From Chlamydia trachomatis (lineage in GTDB: Bacteria > Chlamydiota > Chlamydiia > Chlamydiales > 2-12-FULL-49-11), in the NCBI GenBank assembly GCA_945870925.1, contig CAMBTZ010000001.1, positions 1-38,705 of the forward strand: 38,705 nucleotides of DNA, given 5' to 3'. This document shows, piece by piece, positions 1-9,226 of the stretch (position 1 is its first letter; every line of letters starts with the position of its first letter). The position numbers and the translations under genes are program-made. The notes under the pieces are model-generated. The model was not told the origin of the DNA. It was given only the letters and a program-made list of their open reading frames with translations, and did no database searches.

Positions 1-546
1 ATTACGAACAATTGCAGATCTATGAATTACAGGATTTCCCGGAGTTAGAAGACCTCCATAGAATGAATAAACCCTATGCAAAGGGGCAAAATTTGACCTA
101 CACTCCATATCATGATCGATATAGACCCCCCCCAGCTCCTCCAAAGCTAAAAGCCTAATTAAATCAGACCTTTCTCCAAAATTATCACTCCCATCATAGA
201 GCCTCTGATATTTACCAAGTAATAAAAGGGAAACAAACTTTTTCTCAACTTTTTCAGGCAAAAACAGATGCTCTCGATCACTCCAAAAGATAACCTTCCA
301 AGATGGATGTCTCTCTATCCACCCCTCTAAATATTTTCTAGACTGCTCTGGATACTCTTTTGGTCCAAGCCAAACAAAATGAAGTGTTTCAGGAATTAAC
401 AACTCATTTCCATTTGGAACTTTTTGATAATTGCGAATAAAAAGATCTTCAAACTCTTTTAAATGATTCAGATCGTCTTTAGTCTTTACATACTTCCAGC
501 ACCGCTTTCCCTTTCCCATCAACTGTAAAAAATCGTGTTTTTCCAT
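1..546 (-). CDS. Glycosyltransferase with DXD motif, GT32-like (partial, 3' end outside window)
   Basis: The reverse strand is open from an ATG at 546 to the left edge, giving the first 182 residues. Residues 52-61 read PETLHFVWLG, the usual opening strand of sugar-binding DXD glycosyltransferases. A later W-rich segment (HPSWKVIFWSD, 80-90) and the block RSDLIRLLALEELGGVYIDH (126-145) lead into the metal-binding Asp144-His-Asp146. This layout is typical of the GT32/Gly_transf_sug family, which moves a hexose from a nucleotide sugar to a protein, lipid or glycan acceptor. There is no signal peptide. It diverges from glgC with about 90 bases between the starts. Similar folds occur in bacterial effectors that glycosylate host proteins and in polysaccharide enzymes; the visible part cannot separate these. 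The Shine-Dalgarno signal before the ATG is weak. The family call is fairly sure; acceptor and role are unknown. Confidence 0.8.
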   Translation of the reverse strand, partial: MEKHDFLQLMGKGKRCWKYVKTKDDLNHLKEFEDLFIRNYQKVPNGNELLIPETLHFVWLGPKEYPEQSRKYLEGWIERHPSWKVIFWSDREHLFLPEKVEKKFVSLLLLGKYQRLYDGSDNFGERSDLIRLLALEELGGVYIDHDMECRSNFAPLHRVYSFYGGLLTPGNPVIHRSAIVRN

Positions 547-575
547 AAACAATGACTATATCATTTTTTCTATTT

Positions 576-601
576 TTTACAGAAGGGCTATAAAATATAA
601 T
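576..601 (+). promoter_or_regulatory. Possible sigma-70-type promoter for glgC
   Basis: A perfect TATAAT lies at 596-601 and a TTTACA (5 of 6 bases of the -35 consensus) at 576-581. The spacer is only 14 bases, shorter than usual. Transcription would start near 608, leaving a leader of about 30 bases before the ATG at 637. A second candidate, TTGAAC at 601-606 with TATATC at 624-629 and a 17-base spacer, would give an almost leaderless mRNA. Either is a guess from sequence only. Confidence 0.35.
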
Positions 602-636
602 TGAACTGTATTAATTATCAGTTTATATCAAGTTAT

Positions 637-1908
637 ATGATGCAAAAACGAACAAATAGTGAAGAAGTCGCCTCTATTATATTAGCTGGCGGGGAAGGCT
701 CTCGATTAAAACCTCTTACAGAAATTCGATGCAAGCCTGCTGTCACATTTGGCGGAAGATATCGGATCATTGATGTTGCAATATCCAACTCTTTAAATGC
801 AGGGTTTAAAGATATTTATGTCCTCTCTCAATTTCTTGCTGCATCTTTAAATAATTACATTTTAGACACATACTCATCAGATGGCTTTTACGGAGCTAGA
901 TTAGAGGTTCTCACCCCTGAACAAAATTCAGATAATAAAAAAATGTGGTATGAAGGGACAGCAGATGCTGTTCGAAAAAATTTAAAGAGATTGCTTGAAC
1001 ATCCGGCAAAATATTTTGCAATTCTTTCCGGTGACCAGCTCTATTCAATGGATCTATCTCACATGTTAGAAGTTGCAAAAAAGACTGATGCAGATCTTAC
1101 AATTGCTACAATTCCTGTGAATGAAAGCGAAGCCAAACGAATGGGCGTAATTAAAATTGATAACAAACATGAAATTACTGACTTTTATGAAAAACCAAGT
1201 GATGCAAAAACGCTTCTTAAATTTGCTATAGCTCCTGAAATTTCTGCAAAACAGGGCGCACTAAATGACCTCTCTTTCTTAGGATCAATGGGTATCTATA
1301 TATTCAAACGAGAAGCTCTTGTTCAGCTTTTAGAGGAGGATTTAAGAGCTGATTTTGGCAAACACATCATTCCAACTCAATTAAAAAAAGGAAAGACTTT
1401 TGCCTATATCTTTGATGGGTATTGGGAGGATATCGGAACAATTACCTCCTATTTTAATGCTAACATGTGCCTCACGCAAAATTCTCATCCCTGCCTTGAT
1501 CTCTATAACGACATTAGACCCATCTATACGCAATCAATTTCTCTTCCTGCAGCAAGATTAACAAACACAATTGTCTCGCATTCAATAATTTGTGAAGGCT
1601 CAGTAATATCTGCTAAACATATTTCTCAAAGCATGATAGGTCTTAAAACATTCATTGATGAAGATAGTATTATTGAAAACTCTATTCTGATGGGCTCACT
1701 TCCACGCTCAAACAAACCTAGTATACATGTAGGAAAAAATTGCCGCCTTGATAGAGTGATACTTGATGAAGGCGCTTACTTAGAAGACAATGTAACCTTA
1801 ATTAATTCAAATAACATTCAAACATTAGACTCTAAAGAACTCTCTATTTCTGATGGCATAATAGTAGTCAAAGCCGGCGTTCGCATCCCAAGTGGCTTTA
1901 CTCTTTAA
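637..1908 (+). CDS. glgC: Glucose-1-phosphate adenylyltransferase (ADP-glucose pyrophosphorylase)
   Basis: This enzyme makes ADP-glucose from ATP and glucose-1-phosphate, the committed step of bacterial glycogen synthesis in the cytosol. The N-terminal nucleotidyltransferase signature ILAGGEGSRLKPLT is followed by KPAVTFGGRYRIIDVAISNS, and the sugar-binding region carries YWEDIGTITSYF. The C-terminal third has the hexapeptide-like beta-helix character of the family. From the ATG at 637 the protein has 423 residues, normal for the family. The frame is open back to a TTG at 601, but the two tandem ATGs at 637 and 640 sit closer to the family's usual start; no strong ribosome binding site decides between them. 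It is followed 24 bases later by a metallophosphoesterase gene, an adjacency I also recall in Chlamydia (CT489-CT488). Glycogen storage is a known chlamydial trait. Confidence 0.95.
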   Translation: MMQKRTNSEEVASIILAGGEGSRLKPLTEIRCKPAVTFGGRYRIIDVAISNSLNAGFKDIYVLSQFLAASLNNYILDTYSSDGFYGARLEVLTPEQNSDNKKMWYEGTADAVRKNLKRLLEHPAKYFAILSGDQLYSMDLSHMLEVAKKTDADLTIATIPVNESEAKRMGVIKIDNKHEITDFYEKPSDAKTLLKFAIAPEISAKQGALNDLSFLGSMGIYIFKREALVQLLEEDLRADFGKHIIPTQLKKGKTFAYIFDGYWEDIGTITSYFNANMCLTQNSHPCLDLYNDIRPIYTQSISLPAARLTNTIVSHSIICEGSVISAKHISQSMIGLKTFIDEDSIIENSILMGSLPRSNKPSIHVGKNCRLDRVILDEGAYLEDNVTLINSNNIQTLDSKELSISDGIIVVKAGVRIPSGFTL

Positions 1909-1932
1909 ACAAATTTTGGCATACTTCAAACT

Positions 1933-2688
1933 ATGAATATTTGGGCAATAGCAGACCTACATCTATCTTTTGGCGTACCTAATAAAGAGATGGGCGTCTT
2001 TGGGCCTAAATGGCAAGACCACAGCAAAAAAATTGAAGAAAAGTGGCGCGAAGTTGTTAAAGAAGAAGACATCGTTCTTATAGCAGGGGATATTTCATGG
2101 GCCCTCCATTTAAATGATGCCGCAGTTGATCTCAGATGGATAGCAAATCTTCCCGGAACTAAAGTCATTAGTAAAGGAAACCACGATCTTTGGTGGAAGT
2201 CAATGAGCAAGCTTCAAACTATCCTACCCCCGCGCATTCACTTAATTTACAATAATAGCTTTACCTATCAAGGCGTTACAATTGGAGGGACTAGACTATG
2301 GGACCACCTTGATAATGATTTTGGCGAACATATCGAATATCGCAAAGCGCCCGATAATGTGCACGTACATGTTAAAACTCATACTGAAGAAGATAAGCGC
2401 CATGATGAAAAAATCTATAAAGGCGAGTTAGAGCGCCTAAAAATGAGTCTTAACACTCTTGACCCTTCAGCACATACACGAATCGCCATGATCCACTACC
2501 CACCGATCGGCTCTAAAAACCGAACCACCGAAGTAACCAAAATTCTAGAAGAATATAAAATCAACATCTGTATCTACGGCCATCTCCACAATCTTAAACC
2601 GGACGCCCCCGTCAACTGTACCCACAATGGCATCCGCTACATCTGTACCTCCTGCGACTTCCTCAACTTTGCCCCCATCCTCCTATGA
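1933..2688 (+). CDS. Calcineurin-like metallophosphoesterase
   Basis: All five metal-binding blocks of the calcineurin-like phosphoesterase fold are visible: Asp8-x-His10 (ADLHLSFG), Asp53 (AGDISW), Asn83-His84 (KGNHD), His188 (MIHYPP) and His217-x-His219 (YGHLHN). The protein has 251 residues, no signal peptide and no membrane segment, so it is probably a cytosolic dinuclear-metal hydrolase of phosphoesters. The substrate cannot be read from sequence. It follows glgC directly, and its stop overlaps the next start by four bases (ATGA), so translation of the two is probably coupled. The last 200 bases of the gene use many C-ending codons, unlike its first half. Confidence 0.9.
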   Translation: MNIWAIADLHLSFGVPNKEMGVFGPKWQDHSKKIEEKWREVVKEEDIVLIAGDISWALHLNDAAVDLRWIANLPGTKVISKGNHDLWWKSMSKLQTILPPRIHLIYNNSFTYQGVTIGGTRLWDHLDNDFGEHIEYRKAPDNVHVHVKTHTEEDKRHDEKIYKGELERLKMSLNTLDPSAHTRIAMIHYPPIGSKNRTTEVTKILEEYKINICIYGHLHNLKPDAPVNCTHNGIRYICTSCDFLNFAPILL

Positions 2689-3650
2689 AAAAGTGGATCT
2701 GCTTCCTATTTATCTCTTTTATCCCCTTTCTATCAGCTGGGCAGGCTCCGCTAAGTCCACCTACCCCATGGTTAACGGGCCCCTTAATTGTTCCTCAGGC
2801 TACTGTAATTCCTTACGGCCATTTTGAGGTTGAAGCTTATATATATTGTACTACAAATACAGGAAGTTATGACAGTAATTGGAATTCTGTCAGCGCCGAT
2901 CACAATTTTTTCTCTCTAAATCCTCAACTCTTTTTTTATTTAGGATTAACACCTTGGATGGATATCACAATAATCCCCCAATTTTCTTATAACACTACTC
3001 AAAATCAAAATTCCGTTAAATTTGAAGATTTTGCAATTGAACTTGACTTTCAGCTATTGAACGCTAATGCAACCCCCTATTTCCCCGGAATAGAGGTGTC
3101 AGTAAGAGAGACTTTTCCGACAGGTCCTTATCAAAATTTGAATCCAAATAAATTACTTACCGATCAAACCGGAAGTGGAACGTATGCAACAACATTTAAT
3201 TTAGCACTTTATAAAGTCTATAACTTGTTTGGGAATCATTTTTTAAGCACCACGATTAGCACGCTTTATACAGTAACCACTCCAACAAACGTAAATGGAT
3301 TTAATACCTATGGTGGTGGCTACGGCACTAAAGGGAGAGTACTTCCCGGAAATACTTTTCAAGAAATTCTAAGCTTTGAACTTACACTGACACAAAACTG
3401 GGTTTTTGCAATTGATAATGTTTATACTCATGTGAATAGAACAAAATTCAGAGGAGATCCAGGAGTAACTAGCCAAGGAGTTGCAGCTTTAAATAGTGTA
3501 CACTCATCAGAACAAATAAGCTTCTCCCCAGCTATCGAATATAATTTTAGCGCAAATTTTGGAATCATTGCCGGCTGCTGGTTTTCTGCCTGGGGTCGAA
3601 ATAGCACTATGTTCAGAAGTGGTATTATCGAATTTGTCTACAATTATTAG
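2685..3650 (+). CDS. Secreted protein, probable outer-membrane beta-barrel
   Basis: The N-terminus MKKWICFLFISFIPFLSAGQ is a clear Sec signal peptide with a probable cut after SAG or so. The remaining roughly 300 residues are rich in Tyr, Phe, Asn, Thr and Ser with alternating hydrophobic residues and frequent aromatic girdle-like positions, and the chain ends in FVYNY with a terminal aromatic residue, as expected of barrel proteins handled by the Bam complex. No enzymatic motif is seen. The start overlaps the metallophosphoesterase stop (ATGA). The stop overlaps the stop of the convergent gene by four bases (TTAG read on both strands). It could be a chlamydia-specific outer-membrane protein or channel. 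Function is unknown; the location call is inference from composition. Confidence 0.7.
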   Translation: MKKWICFLFISFIPFLSAGQAPLSPPTPWLTGPLIVPQATVIPYGHFEVEAYIYCTTNTGSYDSNWNSVSADHNFFSLNPQLFFYLGLTPWMDITIIPQFSYNTTQNQNSVKFEDFAIELDFQLLNANATPYFPGIEVSVRETFPTGPYQNLNPNKLLTDQTGSGTYATTFNLALYKVYNLFGNHFLSTTISTLYTVTTPTNVNGFNTYGGGYGTKGRVLPGNTFQEILSFELTLTQNWVFAIDNVYTHVNRTKFRGDPGVTSQGVAALNSVHSSEQISFSPAIEYNFSANFGIIAGCWFSAWGRNSTMFRSGIIEFVYNY

Positions 3651-4597
3651 ATCAATTGACTGAGCAATTCTTTATCTTCAGGGCCAATTTTTTGGTGGAG
3701 GGGGATTTTTTTTCTCTCTTGGATGAGTTCTCGAATAAGATTCTCCTCTCTCTCTAAGTCATTAAGGCTATAGAATGCAAAAATAATTTCAAGCATTTCC
3801 ATAAAATGGTCCTCATGCTTGATCTCTTTTAGGACATGTTTATATGTGTTTATAAAAAGCTCTTTATGTCCTGTTTCAATTAAAAAATAGAGAAGTTCAA
3901 ATGAAAGTTCTATATCAGGCTTTTCTTTTAGCTTTTCTAGAAATCTTGACATCATAGCAGTTGCATCTTCTGATGAAGCCCCGCTAAGAAGTCTGACTCG
4001 CAAAAATTCAAACCATAAATTTCCTTCGACATACTCATAAATATTTTCAAGCCACTCGGATGCTTCCATTTCATTACTCTTATCTATCTGATCGTAAATA
4101 TAGTTATAGAAAAAACTACTTAAATCATGTGCAAGATAACTGGTTAATTTTTTATACACTGTTTTCGGTTTTAGACCTTCATCAACGCTTTCATCAAGAA
4201 TATCAAAAAGCTCAATAAGAAGAGTTTCATCTTCAATCAGCTCGCCTTGATCATAAAGATCTATTAACGCATCAAGGCTATCACAAAAAATCGAGATCGT
4301 TTTTTGATCAGGACATTTTCGTCGCCATAGTTCAAAAATATAGAGATAAGCCTCTTCTGCCTTTTCTTTTGAGAGTTGAAAATCAATTTCTTCAGGTGAT
4401 TTTACCGTCTCTACAAGTTGAAACAACTGCTTTTCATTAAGACTTACCCCTAGAATTTCTAGACCTGAAAATAGTTCTTTATCACTAAGCGCTCTATAAT
4501 TACGAATCTGCCATTCATCAAATTTAAGAGTTGGATCATCCCTTTTATTATACTGCAGAAGATTAAACTTAGACCTACCAAAAAATGATACCTTCAT
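3647..4597 (-). CDS. Hypothetical helical protein
   Basis: A 316-residue acidic, Leu/Glu/Lys-rich protein that looks entirely alpha-helical, with no signal peptide and no membrane helix. The middle and C-terminal parts resemble stacked helical hairpins (for example ELSFELLYFLIETGHKELFI), which could be a degenerate TPR or similar scaffold, but no repeat unit is clear enough to name. It faces the barrel-protein gene tail to tail, overlapping by four bases, and diverges from the pseudopilin gene at 4685 with 87 AT-rich bases between. Coding is supported by length, start context and ordinary chlamydial codon use. I do not recognise the family. Confidence 0.75.
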   Translation of the reverse strand: MKVSFFGRSKFNLLQYNKRDDPTLKFDEWQIRNYRALSDKELFSGLEILGVSLNEKQLFQLVETVKSPEEIDFQLSKEKAEEAYLYIFELWRRKCPDQKTISIFCDSLDALIDLYDQGELIEDETLLIELFDILDESVDEGLKPKTVYKKLTSYLAHDLSSFFYNYIYDQIDKSNEMEASEWLENIYEYVEGNLWFEFLRVRLLSGASSEDATAMMSRFLEKLKEKPDIELSFELLYFLIETGHKELFINTYKHVLKEIKHEDHFMEMLEIIFAFYSLNDLEREENLIRELIQERKKIPLHQKIGPEDKELLSQLI

Positions 4598-4684
4598 CCA
4601 CGCCTATATAAAATTTATTTTAATAGCTCATTCATAATCAATTTTGTAATTTTCTTCAATGCTTAATTTTCGTATGCTTACAAA

Positions 4685-5167
4685 ATGAAAATAAAAAAAC
4701 GCCCCTTCATTCTATTAGAACTCTTTCTAGCACTGGCTCTCATCGCACTTTCTTTAGTTCCAATAGCTTCCTATCCTTTTAAAATTTATCAAAAAGAGCT
4801 AACCCTCTTAATCGAAATGCAATTACAAGAGACAGCCGAAATTGCCTTTCGTGACCTCCTTTTAGATCTTCCATCCTACATAGATACAGAAACTCTTGAA
4901 CCTTACCTAGAAAGCCCTGAAAAAATCTATCCCATCTTTCTAAGCAGCTCCTACAAATGGGACTACATTGCAACATGGCAACTTGAAAGCACCCTCCCTG
5001 GGAAAACCCCCAACACAAAAATTCTCCTTCAAGCAACCCTCAGCCTTACACCATTAAAAAAATCGTCCGGTTTTATAAAACTTCCTCAGCCGGATCCTAT
5101 CTTCTTTGAATATTTCATTGCTAAAAAATCTCCCCCTTCACAAGGTGAGATTAATGGAAACACATAA
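4685..5167 (+). CDS. Pseudopilin-like protein (type II secretion/type IV pilus-type N-terminus)
   Basis: The first residues, MKIKKRPFILLELFLALALI, show a short basic leader, then Phe at +1 and Glu at +5 of the predicted mature chain, followed by a hydrophobic helix: the hallmark of prepilins and pseudopilins processed by prepilin peptidase. The residue before the predicted cut is Pro7 rather than the usual Gly. The remaining roughly 130 residues form a small soluble domain without cysteines. Minor pseudopilins of type II secretion are of this size (GspI/GspJ range). The stop overlaps the OPT transporter start by 14 bases, so the genes are probably cotranscribed. No other secretion gene is adjacent, but a second protein with the same kind of N-terminus lies at 9424-9963. 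The exact subunit cannot be assigned. Confidence 0.7.
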   Translation: MKIKKRPFILLELFLALALIALSLVPIASYPFKIYQKELTLLIEMQLQETAEIAFRDLLLDLPSYIDTETLEPYLESPEKIYPIFLSSSYKWDYIATWQLESTLPGKTPNTKILLQATLSLTPLKKSSGFIKLPQPDPIFFEYFIAKKSPPSQGEINGNT

Positions 5168-7001
5168 ACCTTTTATTGCAGGTGAGAAAAAAGTACCTGA
5201 ATTTACAACAAGAGCAATAGTTCTTGGCGTTATTTTGGGGATTATTTTTAATATAGGAAATACCTACCTTGGCTTGAAAGTAGGGATGACAATTTCTGCA
5301 TCTATTCCTGCAGCAGTACTTTCCATGGCAATTTTAAAGATCTTTTTCAAAGATGTCTCCATTCTAGAAAATAATATTGTTCAAACAATTGCATCTGTCG
5401 GCGAAGGACTTGCAGCAGGAATTATTTTTACAATACCGGCACTTTTTTTACTTGGTGCACAAATATCAAATACTAAGATTTTTATTCTATCATTCTTAGG
5501 TGGACTACTTGGCATTCTTTTTATGATCCCCATGAGACGCTATATAATAGTTAAAGAACACCATAAATTACCCTTTCCTGAAGGAACCGCCTGTGCTGAG
5601 ATCCTAAAAGCAGGCACAAAACAGATGCAACATGCGATGATGGCTCTTTGGGGCATTTTCATTGGCGCTGTTTATAAATTATGCACGGGTGCACTCCATT
5701 TATGGAGCGATCTAGCTACATTTGTCATTGGACCTTTTGAAGATACCCAATTTAGACTTGAAGGATCCCCTTCATTATTAGGTGTTGGCTATATTGTTGG
5801 CTTAGAAATTTCATCCGTTATGCTTGCAGGTGGCGCAATCGGTTGGTGGGTATTTATTCCCATGATCAAACTATATGCAACTGGAGGACTGATCGTTTTT
5901 CCGGGAACTATCCCCATACAAGAGATGGATGCAGTTACAATATGGTCCTCTTACGTTAGATATATTGGTATCGGAACAGTCGCAGTTGGTGGAATTTACA
6001 ACTTAATTGGAATTTTTCCTGTAATTGGAAAAACAATCCATATTGGATTCAAAGAGCTTTTTTCAAGCTTTGCTAAAGATGTAACACTCTTAAGGACAGA
6101 TACTGACATCTCCATGCGCTGGCTTATTATAGGCTCTGTCGGAATCACTCTCCTATTATGGCTCATTCCTGGACTCAATATGAATCTCTTCACAATTGTC
6201 CTCCTTGTCATACTAGGATACTTCTTTGTTGCTGTTACATCAATCACTGTTGGACTTGTGGGTAGTTCATCAAACCCCGCATCCGGAATGGTATTAACAA
6301 CACTTCTAATTACAGGCTCCCTTTTCGCTCTACTTGGATGGACCGAAAGAGCCTACCTCATCATGGCAATTACAATGGGAGCAGTTGTAACAGTTGCTAT
6401 ATGCTTAGCTGCAACAACTTCTCAAGACCTAAAAACAGGATTTCTATTAGGCGCTACCCCTAAAAAACAGCAAATTGCTGAAATTATCGGACTCCTCTTC
6501 CCTTCACTACTAATCGGCTTTGTTTTGATATTGCTAAATAAAGTCTACGTCTTTGGAAGCACCGCTTTGCCAGCCCCCCAAGCCTCACTTCTTGCCGTGA
6601 TCGGATCAGGTGTTATTCAGCATCAACTACCTACAACACTTGTCCTTCTCGGAGTTGTCCTCGGTTTCATCCTCATCCTCCTAAGAACAAGAATCCTCCC
6701 CTTCGCAATCGGCCTCTACCTTCCCCTCGAAATCAGTACCCCCCTCATGCTCGGTGGCCTAGTCAGATACCTAGTAAAAAGGTTCCACAAACCCGAATCC
6801 GAACAAGCCGGCGTCCTTATCGGCTCAGGCCTAGTCGCAGGAGACGCTTGCATCGGAGTCATCATCGCCCTCCTCACCGTCCTCGGCATCATCTCCCCAG
6901 ACGCACCCCCCCTCCTCGGCCCCTCCTCCAGCATCGCCCTCTTCCTCCTCCTCACCCTCCTCTTCGGCTGGCTCTCCCTCCGCCCAAAAGAAAAAACCTA
7001 A
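5154..7001 (+). CDS. OPT-family oligopeptide transporter
   Basis: A 615-residue very hydrophobic inner-membrane protein with about 14-16 predicted helices. The opening FTTRAIVLGVILGIIFNIGN, the segment EHHKLPFPEGTACAEILKAG, and the late GLVAGDACIGVIIA are typical of the OPT superfamily (bacterial oligopeptide and metal-chelate importers driven by the proton gradient). The ATG at 5154 is preferred because it follows AAGGTGAG at good distance and gives the short cytosolic N-terminus usual in the family; the open frame extends upstream into the pseudopilin gene. Peptide import would suit an amino-acid-poor intracellular bacterium. The final 300 bases are strikingly C-rich (in 6901-6960 I count 38 C and 5 G). 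The stop overlaps that of the convergent gene (CTAA). Confidence 0.9.
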   Translation: METHKPFIAGEKKVPEFTTRAIVLGVILGIIFNIGNTYLGLKVGMTISASIPAAVLSMAILKIFFKDVSILENNIVQTIASVGEGLAAGIIFTIPALFLLGAQISNTKIFILSFLGGLLGILFMIPMRRYIIVKEHHKLPFPEGTACAEILKAGTKQMQHAMMALWGIFIGAVYKLCTGALHLWSDLATFVIGPFEDTQFRLEGSPSLLGVGYIVGLEISSVMLAGGAIGWWVFIPMIKLYATGGLIVFPGTIPIQEMDAVTIWSSYVRYIGIGTVAVGGIYNLIGIFPVIGKTIHIGFKELFSSFAKDVTLLRTDTDISMRWLIIGSVGITLLLWLIPGLNMNLFTIVLLVILGYFFVAVTSITVGLVGSSSNPASGMVLTTLLITGSLFALLGWTERAYLIMAITMGAVVTVAICLAATTSQDLKTGFLLGATPKKQQIAEIIGLLFPSLLIGFVLILLNKVYVFGSTALPAPQASLLAVIGSGVIQHQLPTTLVLLGVVLGFILILLRTRILPFAIGLYLPLEISTPLMLGGLVRYLVKRFHKPESEQAGVLIGSGLVAGDACIGVIIALLTVLGIISPDAPPLLGPSSSIALFLLLTLLFGWLSLRPKEKT

Positions 7002-8479
7002 CTTTGACTTGAAAAATCCTTAACCACATTATTTAGATGTTGCATTAAGTTTGATAAAGGAAGATTCCCACATTGACCCCCTCCAAGCCCCGCTTCACAG
7101 GGAGTCAGAAGATTGTTCGGACCATATTGACTTAATGCAGGATAATTTTGAACTAGATATATTCCTAAAATCATCACATCATTAAAAGCACCCACATATT
7201 TAGAGATGGCGTTCTGACCAATAACCGTTACTGAATCAATAGACAAAAAAGCTGGAATTAATTGCGCCATTATTAAAATTATATCATTCACTCCTTGCGA
7301 AGCATCTATACTTAAAGCCTTATCATTAAGATTATAATTAGTTACAAATTTAATATTAGATAGATCTGTTATTAAATTTTGAACATTTGCTTTTGCTGTG
7401 TCAGAATCAATACAGAGCATTGTATTAGGTTGCTCAAAAACTATTAAATTATTTAGATAATCAAGAATAATATTAACAACAAGCGCATGATCTAATTCTG
7501 CAAAAGCAAATAGAATAGTAGGGCTTAGGTTCTGAATCAAATTTAACCACCATATCGCATTTTTAATTGCATTATTGATTATGCTATATTGACTTGTGCC
7601 TTTTTCTGTTGAACCACATATTTTCCCCGACGCAAATCCTGCATAATTCTTATCCATTGTTTGTAACTGCGCAATTGCATTATCAAGCACGTCATTAAAA
7701 TCAGATATTATAGGAACACAATTATTAACTGGGCAGGAACATCCATAACTATTAAGACCCGCAGCACAATATGTTTCATTACAATAAGCGTAATAATCCA
7801 CAGGACATGGAAGATATGGATTCTTATCTTTATCTATTAAATTTTCATACCAAGGAAATATAGGGGAAGGTAACGGAGATGTTAGAAGCCTATAGGCAAA
7901 CTCTGGAGTATAATCATTTTTCATGTTTGGGTAGTTAAATAAAGTACACTCTGTTGGACTTTGAAAGGTTAATAAAGCAGTATTAAACAAAACACTCTGA
8001 TCTGAAGAATCCACTTCATATGAAAGCGTAAGATCAAATCCGCTCGCACCATTTATTGTTGCTCCAACCTCCCATGCAAGCTTAAATCCGTTTTTATCTG
8101 CACAGTTAGTCGTTAATATCGGTTCACATATATTAGAAGAGGGAAATACACATGATGTAGATGTATCGTTATATATTTCGAATTGAGCAATTTGATTCCC
8201 TAAAACATCTATTAAGCTTAATGAGAGTGGGTTAGATTTTGAAATATCTTGAAAAGCTCCTGTTGCAGTTACTGTAGGATTAACAATATAATTAAGATTT
8301 GCACTATTACAAAATGTTGAAAGCCCGGAACATCCCGCTGACCAACACTAAACCGGATTGTTATTTGTGGAATTACAACCACCCAAACAAGGACAGCCGC
8401 TATTACCATCGTATGTGGTTATATTATCAATCTGAAGAACATAATTTGTATTATTAAATATCGTAAAGCCTACAGCCAT
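6998..8479 (-). pseudogene. Cys-rich hypothetical protein interrupted by a single in-frame amber codon
   Basis: From an ATG at 8479, preceded by TAGGT, the reverse strand reads one frame of 494 codons to a stop at 6998, broken only by TAG at 8350-8348 (codon 44, in the context NNPV-stop-CWSAGC). No frameshift is seen on either side. The N-terminal part (MAVGFTIFNNTNYVLQID...) looks beta-rich and, together with the middle, holds many cysteines (CPCLGGC, CGSTEK, GCSCPVNNC), while the C-terminal half is helical and hydrophobic. There is no classical signal peptide. Without readthrough, the longest product would restart at GTG 8014 (338 residues). It could be a recent pseudogene, an amber-readthrough gene or a sequence error. 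I do not recognise the family. It overlaps the OPT gene tail by four bases and diverges from the GNAT-like gene. Confidence 0.65.
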
Positions 8480-8608
8480 GTATTACCTATTATTTAAATT
8501 ACTTTTTGTATATTTAATTATTAATTTATATTAGAACCCATTTAGTATAATAATTAAAGCTATTTATATTGACATCGAATGATACGCACTTCATACTTAT
8601 AAAGTTAT

Positions 8609-9205
8609 ATGAATAATGAACCTTTAAATATCACAGTAGAGAGCGCCTTGCCTAAAATACCGGGTCCTGGAAAGGTGAGGTTTTCTGCTTTTGGGATTAT
8701 TGATGGGGAGAAAAAAGAGCTTGGGTTTGTTACTCTTTATTGGTTTAGGACTTTTGATGATGGGAGTTATGGGAGTGAATACTTTCCCTATCGATTAACT
8801 GAAGAGGATAAGTTCTTCTCATATGGCACTGAAAAAGAGATAATTAACCCAAGTAAGATTTTAATTGAGTCGCTCCATTCGCACATGGGCGATGAAATTA
8901 AGGGCGTAGGAAGGACTCTCATTCAAGCGGCTATTGAATATAGTTGTATGAAGGGGTGCGAAGGTCGAATTTTTGAAGAGGCTGTTCGGAATTCACCTGC
9001 CTTCTATTATAAGTTAGGTATGCGTACGGCATCGGCTGAAATGGATGCAAAAATTGCTAAAAAAATTGAGGAGTCAGCCGGGAAGCGCGTTACTAAAAAC
9101 TTTGGCTCCAATATGATGTACTTGTACAAAGAGGGGCGGGCTGGATGGCTAGAAAAAATTAAAACAAGCCCTATCTTTAAATCAGGCCTCTTTATATCAT
9201 GTTAA
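8609..9205 (+). CDS. GNAT-fold N-acetyltransferase-like protein
   Basis: A 198-residue protein whose central part looks like a GNAT acetyl-CoA-binding core: GDEIKGVGRTLIQAAIEYSC supplies the G-x-G loop and following helix of motif A, and SPAFYYKLGMR is the usual motif B ending, where a bulky aromatic pair precedes a Lys-Leu-Gly-Met/Phe. The N-terminal 60 residues are beta-rich. GNAT proteins move an acyl group from CoA to amines of small molecules or proteins; the acceptor is unknown. The 5' part of the gene is unusually rich in G-ending codons compared with its neighbours. It starts about 130 bases from the divergent Cys-rich gene, with a poor ribosome binding site. Confidence 0.65.
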   Translation: MNNEPLNITVESALPKIPGPGKVRFSAFGIIDGEKKELGFVTLYWFRTFDDGSYGSEYFPYRLTEEDKFFSYGTEKEIINPSKILIESLHSHMGDEIKGVGRTLIQAAIEYSCMKGCEGRIFEEAVRNSPAFYYKLGMRTASAEMDAKIAKKIEESAGKRVTKNFGSNMMYLYKEGRAGWLEKIKTSPIFKSGLFISC

Positions 9206-9226
9206 TACTTCAAGTGGAGAGCGCAT

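Noticed and set aside
601..636. TTG 601 as the glgC start
   Set aside because: It lacks a ribosome binding site and overlaps the best -10 box; tandem ATGs at 637/640 fit the family better.
2627..2827. Open frame of 66 codons over the end of the phosphoesterase and start of the barrel protein
   Set aside because: Out of frame with two well-supported genes; product is low-complexity Ser/Pro sequence made by C-rich codons.
6716..6955. Arg/Pro/Ala-rich reverse-strand frame inside the OPT gene
   Set aside because: An artefact of the C-rich 3' end of OPT; no stop codons arise in GC-rich antisense.
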